Positions 22,645 through 30,520 of a stretch of 42,388 nucleotides of DNA are shown one piece after another. Position numbers and translations under genes: made by a program. Position 1 is the first letter of the stretch, and every line of letters begins with the position of its first letter. The stretch comes from a virus: the IMG/VR virus record IMGVR_UViG_3300030101_003966, positions 5,913-48,300 of that record; one strand, 5' to 3'. The notes under the pieces were generated by a model. The model had not been told where the DNA came from. It searched no databases and saw only the letters and a program-made list of their open reading frames with translations.

Positions 22645-23521
22645 ATATATTAATGAAGATACATATCAAACCCTACACGATACTAGAATAGAGCCACAAT
22701 CAGATTTTGAAAAAGCTACTAAAGTTTTATGGAAAAAAAAACCAGACTCAAAAGTTAAAATTGAAAAATCACCACATAGAATATTTTTAGGTACACCTGT
22801 GCATAGTGATGTATCCATACATTACACACAAGCTTTACTAGAGTTTCAACAAGAATGTTTTAAAAAAAAAATAAAAGTAAGGTTTCAATTAATGAAATCT
22901 TCACTTGTTACTCAAGGTAGAAATTTATGTGTGGCTGGTTTTTTAGAATCTAATGATACTCATTTATTGTTTATTGACTCTGATATTTATTTTCAGGCAA
23001 AATCTATTTTTACGATGTTAGAAGCGGACAAAGATATTATTTCAGTACCATATCCATTGAAAACTTTAATGTGGGATAAAACATTTAGAAAAATGAAAGA
23101 TGGTAAAATAAAAACTCCTGACGATATTAGAAAAACTTTACATACATATCCTATGAAAGTGCCAGATCCACAAAATATTAACGTGGAGAAAGGTGTAATG
23201 GAAGTTACTGATTCTCCAACTGGATGTATGTTAATAAAGAGAAGAGTTATCGAAAAGATGATAGAAAAATATCCAGACAAAAAAATTGTGCAAAAAACTA
23301 TTATTAATGGAAAATATGTTGAAAAACCTAATATGTGGAATTTTTTTGACACTTATCATGACCCTGTAGAAAAAACATTTTCTGGTGAAGATTTTGCATT
23401 TTGTAAATTATGGAGAGACATAGGTGGTAAATGTCACGCCTATATAAATGATTCAATAGTCCATGTAGGAGAACACCAGTATCAGGGAAGATTTTACGAT
23501 GAGTTGATACTGCCTAAGTAA
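22631..23521 (+). CDS. Glycosyltransferase-like protein, GT-A fold
   Basis: 296 aa. The central metal-binding motif is FIDSDI (D-x-D type) at about residues 116-121, in the context THLLFIDSDIYFQ. Later come DIISVPYPLKT, TDSPTGCMLIKRRVIEKM and the acceptor-side GEDFAFCKLWRDIGGK with HVGEHQYQG. This set is known in a GT-A family of marine phages and other viruses. It overlaps the GT4 gene by 14 bases, so the two probably act in one pathway, perhaps one extending what the other attaches. Confidence 0.8.
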   Translation: MSNDKYINEDTYQTLHDTRIEPQSDFEKATKVLWKKKPDSKVKIEKSPHRIFLGTPVHSDVSIHYTQALLEFQQECFKKKIKVRFQLMKSSLVTQGRNLCVAGFLESNDTHLLFIDSDIYFQAKSIFTMLEADKDIISVPYPLKTLMWDKTFRKMKDGKIKTPDDIRKTLHTYPMKVPDPQNINVEKGVMEVTDSPTGCMLIKRRVIEKMIEKYPDKKIVQKTIINGKYVEKPNMWNFFDTYHDPVEKTFSGEDFAFCKLWRDIGGKCHAYINDSIVHVGEHQYQGRFYDELILPK

Positions 23522-23533
23522 TTTGGTAATATA

Positions 23534-23542
23534 TGCTATAAT
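23534..23542 (+). promoter_or_regulatory. Extended -10 promoter for the ejection-protein operon
   Basis: TGCTATAAT is an extended -10 element. The ATG of the next gene is at 23557, giving an expected leader of about 8 bases without a Shine-Dalgarno sequence. It starts the run of genes to 29341. Confidence 0.58.
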
Positions 23543-23556
23543 TAGGAAATTAGTAT

Positions 23557-24435
23557 ATGGATCCATTTACATTAGCATTAGCCACATTTGGCGTACAAAA
23601 ACTTAGAGGAAAATCAACTAAAAGAGCATTAAGAGATGCAGCCATTTTTGGTGGAGGAGCACAGGTTCTTGGTATGAGTGGCTTAGGAGGTATAACTCCG
23701 TTTGGTTCTCGAGGTATACCTTTATCAATGCAGGGCTTAGGACAAACAACAGCAGGTAGAGGAATTTCATCATTGGTTGGTGCACCTAAATTAACAGAAG
23801 CTGAAGCAGTAAAAAAATTAGGAGAAGGTGCTTCTGAAGCACAAATAGCAAAAGCGATGAAAGGTTCTGGTTTTAGAGGCTTAGATACTAGTGGTAAAAT
23901 TTTTGCAGCATCTGCTATACTACCTTTACTTGAAGGTGCAGTAGAAGACAAACCACTTTTTTCTGAAGAAGATTATAAAAAAGCTTATGAAGAGCAGTCA
24001 AAAAATATTGAAGGTGGATTTCAACCCGCAACAAATGTAACACCAACAATAAGTGAAACATTTGGTTCAAATATGTTTTATGCAAATCAAGGTGGTCTTG
24101 CTACTGCAATACCAAAATATAATAAGGGTGGTGTAAATTATCTTCCATCTAAAATTGATCATAATGAAAATGATGTAAATAATTATGTAAGAGCTGAAGG
24201 GTATGTTGAAGATGGTGCCGGTGTTGGAGATAAGGATGAAGACACGATGTTAGCACAATTGGCTGATGGAGAATTTGTTTCAAGAGCTGATGCAGTTTTA
24301 GGAGCAGGTATTTTATCAGGAGCAGATCCAAAAAATTTTAAGAGTATGAGAAAAGCTGGTGCAGATTTTTTTTATGATCAGCAAAAAAAATTTAAAAGAA
24401 TATACGACATAACAAATGCAGCTAAACAAAATTAA
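23557..24435 (+). CDS. Putative internal virion / ejection-module protein, 292 aa
   Basis: The N-terminal half is hydrophobic and Gly/Ala-rich (AAIFGGGAQVLGMSGLGGIT). The C-terminal half contains FYANQGGLATAIPKYNKGGV, VEDGAGVGDKDEDTMLAQLA and DGEFVSRADAVLGAG, blocks common in marine phages next to ejection proteins. Two GG motifs match those in other virion candidates here. No enzymatic motif. It overlaps the GNAT-like gene by 20 bases. Confidence 0.68.
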   Translation: MDPFTLALATFGVQKLRGKSTKRALRDAAIFGGGAQVLGMSGLGGITPFGSRGIPLSMQGLGQTTAGRGISSLVGAPKLTEAEAVKKLGEGASEAQIAKAMKGSGFRGLDTSGKIFAASAILPLLEGAVEDKPLFSEEDYKKAYEEQSKNIEGGFQPATNVTPTISETFGSNMFYANQGGLATAIPKYNKGGVNYLPSKIDHNENDVNNYVRAEGYVEDGAGVGDKDEDTMLAQLADGEFVSRADAVLGAGILSGADPKNFKSMRKAGADFFYDQQKKFKRIYDITNAAKQN

Positions 24436-24877
24436 AATAGAAAAGAAAGTAGAGATACTTGAAGTCTTTCCAACTGTGGTTGACGAATATTGGAGTCTTG
24501 TAGATTTTATGTTAAGAGAGGGTTTAAAATACGATGGTGACCCTATGAGTATTAATGAACTAAAAAAAATAATTAAAAATGGTGAAATGCAATTATTTAT
24601 TTTTTTTGGTTCTGATGATGGTAAGCAGTATAAAGTTTTTGGTGTTTGTGTAACACGAATCACGGCTCTTCCTAATTTTAATCAATGTGAAGTAATTTTA
24701 TTAAAAGGTGAAAAGAGAGAATTGTGGCAAGATGAACTTGCTGATACAATAGAAAGTCTTGCTAAAAAAACTAATTGTAAAAGAATAGCTGTTCACGCAA
24801 GACCAGGTTGGCAACCTTTTTTAAAGACAAAAGGTTGGAATGTAAAAAGATATTTATACACAAAGGAGATTAAATAA
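24416..24877 (+). CDS. GNAT-like acyltransferase fold protein
   Basis: 153 aa. The order of elements suggests GNAT: an N-terminal helix (EYWSLVDFMLREGLKYDG), a strand pair (MQLFIFFGSDD; YKVFGVCVTRITALPN), an acidic region and a later strand (CKRIAVHARPGWQPFLKTKG) followed by WNVKRYLYTKEI. The acetyl-CoA loop (Q/RxxGxG/A) is not clear. Proteins like this are encoded beside internal virion genes in T7-like and marine podoviruses, where they may be structural instead of enzymes. Confidence 0.66.
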   Translation: MQLNKIKIEKKVEILEVFPTVVDEYWSLVDFMLREGLKYDGDPMSINELKKIIKNGEMQLFIFFGSDDGKQYKVFGVCVTRITALPNFNQCEVILLKGEKRELWQDELADTIESLAKKTNCKRIAVHARPGWQPFLKTKGWNVKRYLYTKEIK

Positions 24878-25719
24878 TGAGTTTTATATTTGGTGGCGGA
24901 GGTAGTGGTGGTGGCCAAACCACTACAGGATCAAGTGTTGTAACACAAAGAGAAGCTCCAGGAGTAGAAGCTAGAAAATTATCCTTATATGATCAAGCCG
25001 CTAAATTAGCAGCTCAACCTGTTTCTTTACCAGCTATACAGGTAGCTCCTATATCTGGAATTGAACAAGCTGCAATTACACAAGCAGGTCAAACAGGTGT
25101 TGGTGCAGGAACTGTGGGACAAGGAATAACTGCCTTACAAGGTGCACAAGCAGCTCCAAATATTTCACAATTTTTAAATCCTTTTCAATCATTTGTAACT
25201 GATGAAATTACAAGACAAGCTCAAATAGCAACAAACAGATTAGGTGCACAAGCTGTGGGAGCAGGTGCATTTGGTGGGGCAAGACAAGGGATTGCAGAAG
25301 CAGAAATAGAAAGAGCAAGATTAGCTAATATTGGTCAAGCACAAGCTCAAGGTTTTCAAACTGCATTAGGAGCAGCTCAAGCAGAAAGAGCTAGACAATT
25401 AGCTAGTGGTCAGGCTTTAGGTCAATTAGGTGCACAACAACAAGCAATGTCTCTTGCTGATATTCAAGCACAAATGCAAGTTGGTGGTGTTCAAAGAGGA
25501 ATAGGACAAGCTGCTTTGAATGCTCAAAGACAGACTGCTTTACAAAGAGCTTATGAGCCTTTCCAAAGAATAGAATTTTTAAAAGGTATTATGACTAACT
25601 TACCAACAACACAGAGTACACTTACAGCAACCACGGCTCCCGGTGCTAACCCAGTTGGACAAGCATTAGGTGCAGGATTAGGTGCATACTCTGCTTACAA
25701 CTTAATGCAGCCGAGGTAA
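24877..25719 (+). CDS. Ala/Gln-rich DNA ejection protein candidate
   Basis: 280 aa. A Gly/Ser-rich N-terminus (SFIFGGGGSGGGQTTTGSSV) is followed by a long helical part made of Ala, Gln and Gly (LGAQAVGAGAFGGARQGIAE; GQALGQLGAQQQAMSLADIQ). The tail PGANPVGQALGAGLGAYSAY is typical. This make-up matches podovirus DNA-transfer proteins of the P22 gp7/gp20 type, which are packed in the head and released into the host envelope on infection. Shine-Dalgarno AAAGGAG is present. Confidence 0.74.
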   Translation: MSFIFGGGGSGGGQTTTGSSVVTQREAPGVEARKLSLYDQAAKLAAQPVSLPAIQVAPISGIEQAAITQAGQTGVGAGTVGQGITALQGAQAAPNISQFLNPFQSFVTDEITRQAQIATNRLGAQAVGAGAFGGARQGIAEAEIERARLANIGQAQAQGFQTALGAAQAERARQLASGQALGQLGAQQQAMSLADIQAQMQVGGVQRGIGQAALNAQRQTALQRAYEPFQRIEFLKGIMTNLPTTQSTLTATTAPGANPVGQALGAGLGAYSAYNLMQPR

Positions 25720-25720
25720 T

Positions 25721-26608
25721 ATGGATAAAGTTTTAACAAGAAAATTATTTAAGGATAGATATTTTAAATATAATAAACCAAAACATTTTAATTCTGGTGG
25801 AATTGCTAATATACAACATTTTCAAGAAGGTGGACTTTCAAGAAGAGAGAAAGCTATAATAGCAGCACAATTTGCAGCTCCTTTATTACAAGCTACAAAA
25901 AGACCAGGTGAAAGTTCTTTAGCAGGAACTTTAAGAGCTGTGGGTCAAGGTGTTGAAAAATTACCGGCTACGTTGATTGCTTTAGAAAAAGCAAAACCTA
26001 AACAGGCAGCAAGGTTGTTAACTAATGCTGAATTAAAAGCAGCTAAGTTACCTCCAGGAACTTCTGCACAAATAGATTCAGAGGGTAAAATTAATGTAAT
26101 AAGTAAACCAAGTGCGGATGCTTTAAAGAGTGCTAGAGGTGCAAAAGAAATCAAAGCTATTTTAGGTGATGTTGCAAAAAATTATATTGAATTAGATAAA
26201 CCTGTAGGTCCTTTATCTTACAGAACTATTGCTCCTATAACAAATGTATTAGGAACAAAAGATGCAAGAAAATTTGCAGAATTAAAAGCTGATATTCAAA
26301 AGACTACTTCATTTTTAGGTAAAGCAATTTCTGGAGCTGCAGTTTCTGAGCAAGAAGCAGAAAGATTAAAAAGAATGATTCCACAATTAGGAGATACTGA
26401 GGTTACTTTTGAAGGTAAGATGAAAGCCTTAAATAAATACATGGATCAAACAATAGCTTTAGCAGAAGACACAAATGCAGAGTTTTTTGATGCTATGAAA
26501 ATAATGGATAATTCTGGTGCTACTGAGCTAATTACTTTTGATTTAGCTAAAGATATTAAATTTAGAAGAGTTGGTGATACTATTGATTTAACAGCTGGAG
26601 GATCTTAA
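25721..26608 (+). CDS. Ejection-module protein with GG motifs, 295 aa
   Basis: The N-terminus has FNSGGIANIQHFQEGGLSRR, with two GG motifs. The remainder is a helical, Ala/Lys-rich sequence (ALKSARGAKEIKAILGDVAK; FAELKADIQKTTSFLGKAIS) that ends in an acidic region. It lies between two other ejection candidates with no gaps. The last part (EVTFEGKMKALNKYMDQTIA) is common to marine phage internal virion proteins. No enzyme motif. Confidence 0.68.
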   Translation: MDKVLTRKLFKDRYFKYNKPKHFNSGGIANIQHFQEGGLSRREKAIIAAQFAAPLLQATKRPGESSLAGTLRAVGQGVEKLPATLIALEKAKPKQAARLLTNAELKAAKLPPGTSAQIDSEGKINVISKPSADALKSARGAKEIKAILGDVAKNYIELDKPVGPLSYRTIAPITNVLGTKDARKFAELKADIQKTTSFLGKAISGAAVSEQEAERLKRMIPQLGDTEVTFEGKMKALNKYMDQTIALAEDTNAEFFDAMKIMDNSGATELITFDLAKDIKFRRVGDTIDLTAGGS

Positions 26609-29148
26609 TGGCTGACATAGTAATTTCAGGACAAAAATTTAAAATAGCTGGAGAACAACCTACAGCCCAAGAGCAACTAGCTATAGATACATTTTTAGGT
26701 GCAAGAAATTATGAAGATGAAAAAACAGGTTCATCTATTTTAGATAATGATGAATTTATAATTACACCTGAGGATGTATTAACAGAAGCACAAAAAGGAA
26801 AATACAATCAAGACACAGAAAGTTTTTTATCTTCTCCAAGTTTTATGAGAATTGCAACAGAGGTAGGATTATCAATAGCTGGGGGAATAGCTGGAGTTGC
26901 TATGGCACCTTTTTCTGGTGGATCTTCATTAGCACTTACTGCAGTCACTGCTGCACGAATCGCTAGAATAGCAAGACCACTTTTAAATATAAGTGCAAAC
27001 ACCGTAGGTAAGATAGGTAGAGGTACACTTGGGGCTGCAGCTGGAGGAGGTACGGGTGCTGCTATTGCACAAGCATTTGATCCAAAAGAAAGTATCGTTA
27101 AAGAAGTAGCAAGAGGAACTATACAAGGTGGATTTGGTGAAATTTTAGGTTTTGGTATGGCAGGTGGTTTAGCTAGATTATATAACAAAGTAGCTACTGG
27201 TAGTGTAAATACGATGAGAACAGCAAACGCAGCTACAAAAGTTTTAGAAAGACAAAAAATATTTTATGGTGCACTTGGTAAAATTAGATCAGGTCAAATT
27301 ACTACACAAGGTATAGAAGAATTAATTGAAGCAAATCCTAAATTAAGTGATATTCAAAAAGCAACTTTAAGAAGCAAAGATCAAGCACTTGAGGTATTAG
27401 CAAGACAAGAACAAAAACTTGGTGCAGATTTTTTAGGACAAGTAGAAGCTGGAAGTATAACACCTGCTATGTTAACTGAAAATGCTATGATAGATCAACT
27501 ACAAGCAATTGCAGAAGCGTCTTTGTTTGGTGCAGGAAGAATGAGAGCAGCGTCTGGTGGAGCAAGAATTGGTTTAGTTGCTGGTATAGATGATTTAGTT
27601 GAAAATGCAATAAGAGGTGTTGATGCTGAAGTATTAGATCCTCAAGCTTTTGGTACTATGATTCAACAAAGTTTAACTAATTCACAAAAATTTCATACAA
27701 GAATTTTAACAGAAGGTTTTGGAGATCTAGCAAAACAAATAGATGAAGCTGGAGTTGTCCCGATAAGAACAAATAGTCCTGAAAAAATAAGAATATGGAA
27801 TCCACAATTAGGTAGAATAGAACAAACAGATTCATTAGGTGTTTATCTATCAAAACAATTAGAAGGAATGACAACTTCTAATTTTCCAGGTCAATATGAT
27901 GAAGCTGTAGATTTAATTCAAAGAACTATTGGTGGTGTAAAACCAAGAGCAACATTTAGGGAACTAGCTGAAGTTTATAAGGGTGTATCAAGAACTTCTA
28001 TAAAAACGCCAGAGGGTTCAAGAATACAAGCAGAAATTTTAAGACGTTTATCGGATTTAATGGAAAGAGCAGATTTACCAAGTGCACTTAGAACTAAAAG
28101 AAATGATTTAGTTGAACTAACAAAAATGGGAAGCAAATCTTTTAACCAAGGAATTTTTTCTGCAATAGCTAAAAAAAATGTTGGACAAGAAAAAATATTT
28201 GACATGATTTTAAAAGCAAATCAAAAAAGCGTTACTGATGATTTCTTAAAACAATTAAATGCTAAGACAACACAAGGTACAAGATTAATTCCTATAGAGG
28301 AAGCAAAAAGAATTGAAGATGGAATTAAAGGTCATTTTTTTAAAAGATTTTTAGATGACACTACTAGATTCGATAATCAATATACTTATCTTGATGCTGC
28401 TAAGGCTAGAGACTTTGTGCAAAACAAATATGCAGGTTTTATTAAAGATGGTGGATTAATTTCTAAAACTCAAGCTCAGTCTATGGACGAATATGTTGAA
28501 GCACTCAAATATGCAGAAGGTAAGATATTTAGACCAGGCACAACTGGTAAAGGAAGAGGCACAATATTTATTCAATTAAAAGAAGCCGGAGCTATTTCAC
28601 AAATTGGTGGAGCAATTGCATTAGGAAGTGGATATGTTGATCCTGGTGTGGCTGGTGTATTTATAATTGGTCCAACTGCTTTAGCTAGAATGTTTTCAAA
28701 TCCAAAATTAATGAAATTAGTTACTGAAGGGGTAAGAGGTACAACAACCCAAAATGTGCAAGGTTATACAAGGTTTATGAATCAATTAGGCTCTGGATTG
28801 GTTGGTAATAACATTATTACAGAGGAGCAAAATAATATGGTGCAAAACACTATAAAAGCAAACCAAGAGCAACTTGAAGCTATGTTAAAAGGAGATTTAA
28901 AAGCTCTTAATGTAGTTCCAAATGAAATGGAAAACCCAGCTAATGCAGATGCTATTCCAATTCAAAGTAATCAACCACCACAATCATCTGATACTATGAC
29001 AGATGTTCAATTACCTACAGTAAACCCAGTAGATTTACCTGTAACTTCAAGTGTTGATAATAGGCAATCATCTAATTTACAATTAGCTCAAGCTTTGAAC
29101 CTTTTTAATAAGGGAGGGATAGTAAGTGCCAAGAAAGTCAACGCATAA
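26608..29148 (+). CDS. Large internal virion / DNA ejection protein, 846 aa
   Basis: This is the longest gene in the window. Residues about 75-185 are rich in Gly, Ala and Ile, with membrane-like stretches (GLSIAGGIAGVAMAPFSGGS; LGAAAGGGTGAAIAQAF). A long helical region follows, and near residue 665-700 there is another hydrophobic part (ISQIGGAIALGSGYVDPGVA). The C-terminus is Pro/Gln/Asn-rich and ends in LNLFNKGGIVSAKK. Size, composition and place next to an Ala/Gln-rich protein agree with a P22 gp16-like or T7 gp16-like role in forming the DNA channel across the host envelope. No transglycosylase motif is clear. Confidence 0.74.
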   Translation: MADIVISGQKFKIAGEQPTAQEQLAIDTFLGARNYEDEKTGSSILDNDEFIITPEDVLTEAQKGKYNQDTESFLSSPSFMRIATEVGLSIAGGIAGVAMAPFSGGSSLALTAVTAARIARIARPLLNISANTVGKIGRGTLGAAAGGGTGAAIAQAFDPKESIVKEVARGTIQGGFGEILGFGMAGGLARLYNKVATGSVNTMRTANAATKVLERQKIFYGALGKIRSGQITTQGIEELIEANPKLSDIQKATLRSKDQALEVLARQEQKLGADFLGQVEAGSITPAMLTENAMIDQLQAIAEASLFGAGRMRAASGGARIGLVAGIDDLVENAIRGVDAEVLDPQAFGTMIQQSLTNSQKFHTRILTEGFGDLAKQIDEAGVVPIRTNSPEKIRIWNPQLGRIEQTDSLGVYLSKQLEGMTTSNFPGQYDEAVDLIQRTIGGVKPRATFRELAEVYKGVSRTSIKTPEGSRIQAEILRRLSDLMERADLPSALRTKRNDLVELTKMGSKSFNQGIFSAIAKKNVGQEKIFDMILKANQKSVTDDFLKQLNAKTTQGTRLIPIEEAKRIEDGIKGHFFKRFLDDTTRFDNQYTYLDAAKARDFVQNKYAGFIKDGGLISKTQAQSMDEYVEALKYAEGKIFRPGTTGKGRGTIFIQLKEAGAISQIGGAIALGSGYVDPGVAGVFIIGPTALARMFSNPKLMKLVTEGVRGTTTQNVQGYTRFMNQLGSGLVGNNIITEEQNNMVQNTIKANQEQLEAMLKGDLKALNVVPNEMENPANADAIPIQSNQPPQSSDTMTDVQLPTVNPVDLPVTSSVDNRQSSNLQLAQALNLFNKGGIVSAKKVNA

Positions 29149-29341
29149 AGATTCTTTAGCTCATCAACGTATTGATGATCATGAAAAACTTTGTCTCATT
29201 ATGCAAAGAGAGACCAATAAAAAAATTAAAGATTTACATGAAGATATACATAGATTAGAAAAAATCATGATATCTAGTTCTGCGTTTATTATTACTACTT
29301 TAATAGGAATTGTTGTTGCCCTTATATTAAAATTAAATTAA
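29126..29341 (+). CDS. XhlA-like holin candidate, 71 aa
   Basis: A GTG start within the 846-aa gene follows GGGAGG (29112-29117). The product has a charged, helical N-terminal part (MQRETNKKIKDLHEDIHRLEK) and one C-terminal membrane helix (SSAFIITTLIGIVVALIL) with a short LKLN tail. This is the layout of XhlA-type proteins, which help endolysins reach the wall. The endolysin lies 20 kb upstream, so this would be a split lysis system. Alternative: a membrane-bound coiled-coil partner of ejection proteins. Confidence 0.68.
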   Translation: MPRKSTHKDSLAHQRIDDHEKLCLIMQRETNKKIKDLHEDIHRLEKIMISSSAFIITTLIGIVVALILKLN

Positions 29342-29349
29342 AAGACCAT

Positions 29350-30093
29350 GTGCGTCTTATAAAAGAAAAAAACAAATTTTATATAACAGATCTTAAAAAA
29401 GAAAATAAATACAACTATGAGAAGTATACAAGACAAGAGGAACACGGCTCACGGACCTATAACGTAGGTAACAAAAAAATACCAAGTGTTACAACAATAT
29501 TATCGGTTACTCAATCAGAGGAAAAGAAAAGAGGATTAGACGCTTGGAGGGAAAGAGTTGGATACCAAGAAGCAGCTAGAATTACCTCTCAGGCGGCTCT
29601 CAGAGGCACGGAGATGCACTATGTTCTAGAAAACTACATAGATGGTCGTGGATACCTTAACCTTGCTCCAGAAGGCTCTCAGGCCCGACTTATGGCACAC
29701 GAGATAGTAAACAATCTTGACCTATTTAAGGTTGTATGGGGTAACGAAGTAAGTCTAGCATATGAAGATAAATGGGCGGGGGCAACCGATGTAGTAGGGA
29801 TTTATGCAGATAAGCCAACTATTATTGATTTTAAACAATCTAATAAACCTAAACGTGAGGAGTTTGTAGAAGATTATTATTATCAAATAGCAGCATATTC
29901 ATTAGCCCATAAAAAACAATATGGACCAATAGAACAAGGACTCATTTGTGTTTGTACAAAAGATATTATTTATCAAGAGTTTAAAATGGATGAAGCAAAA
30001 TTAAAAGAATATGAAGAGAAATGGTTAGAAAGGGTAAATAGATACCATGATAATAAAAAGAGTTTGGGCGATGCCAAACCATCGAACATTTGA
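29350..30093 (+). CDS. RecB/Cas4-like PD-(D/E)XK exonuclease
   Basis: 247 aa, GTG start. The nuclease core is visible: GTEMHYVLENY (helix with H), KWAGATDVVGIYADKPTIID with catalytic D, FKQSNK (K in the IIDFKQ strand) and QIAAYSLA (Q-x3-Y motif). IPSVTTILSV near the N-terminus is typical of this phage family. The protein probably trims DNA ends during recombination or host DNA breakdown. It opens the replication module. The next gene starts inside its 3' end. Confidence 0.82.
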   Translation: MRLIKEKNKFYITDLKKENKYNYEKYTRQEEHGSRTYNVGNKKIPSVTTILSVTQSEEKKRGLDAWRERVGYQEAARITSQAALRGTEMHYVLENYIDGRGYLNLAPEGSQARLMAHEIVNNLDLFKVVWGNEVSLAYEDKWAGATDVVGIYADKPTIIDFKQSNKPKREEFVEDYYYQIAAYSLAHKKQYGPIEQGLICVCTKDIIYQEFKMDEAKLKEYEEKWLERVNRYHDNKKSLGDAKPSNI

Positions 30094-30520
30094 AATAAAG
30101 CCAATACAAGAATTTATTAAAGAAAATGTTGGGTCAGATTATATAGATCCGTTTCCATATCCATTTAAAGAGGATGCAATTACATTTTTAAAAAAAATTA
30201 AAACTAATTCAAAATTAAGTCTTGTGTTTGATCCACCGTATTCTCAACGTCAATTAAAAGAAATGTACCATAAGAACGGGTTATCATTAGATCACCCGAT
30301 GAATAATAGTTATTGGACTAATTGTAAAAAAGAAATAGCTAGAATAATAAAACCAAAAGGTAAAGTAATTTCATTTGGTTGGAACTCAGGTGGTATTGGT
30401 AAAAAGAATAATTTTAAAATAGAAAAAATTTTATTAGTAAATCATGGGTCTCAACATAATGACACCATATGCACATTAGAAATTAAAGCCACTTCTGAAC
30501 CTGCTCCCCTAGAGTCTTAG
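30047..30520 (+). CDS. Adenine-specific DNA methyltransferase (DPPY), short
   Basis: 157 aa. The catalytic motif IV is VFDPPYSQRQ. The expected SAM-binding part is reduced to DYIDPFPYPFKEDAITFLK. After DPPY come LKPKGKVISFGWNSGG-like elements (here IIKPKGKVISFGWNSGG) and SQHNDTICTLE near the end. ATG 30047 or ATG 30071 (MPNHRTFEIKPI) could be the start; the second matches relatives I recall. No target-recognition domain is visible and no partner restriction enzyme is seen, so it is likely an orphan enzyme for genome protection or regulation. Confidence 0.78.
   Translation: MIIKRVWAMPNHRTFEIKPIQEFIKENVGSDYIDPFPYPFKEDAITFLKKIKTNSKLSLVFDPPYSQRQLKEMYHKNGLSLDHPMNNSYWTNCKKEIARIIKPKGKVISFGWNSGGIGKKNNFKIEKILLVNHGSQHNDTICTLEIKATSEPAPLES

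Noticed and set aside
26808-27188. Reverse-strand open frame of 126 codons, Ala/Pro/Ile-rich
   Set aside because: It is the antisense of the Gly/Ala-rich part of the 846-aa ejection protein and has no independent signal.
29596-29690. Repeated GGCTCTCAG within the nuclease gene
   Set aside because: Two copies of nine bases in coding sequence; too short to call a functional repeat.
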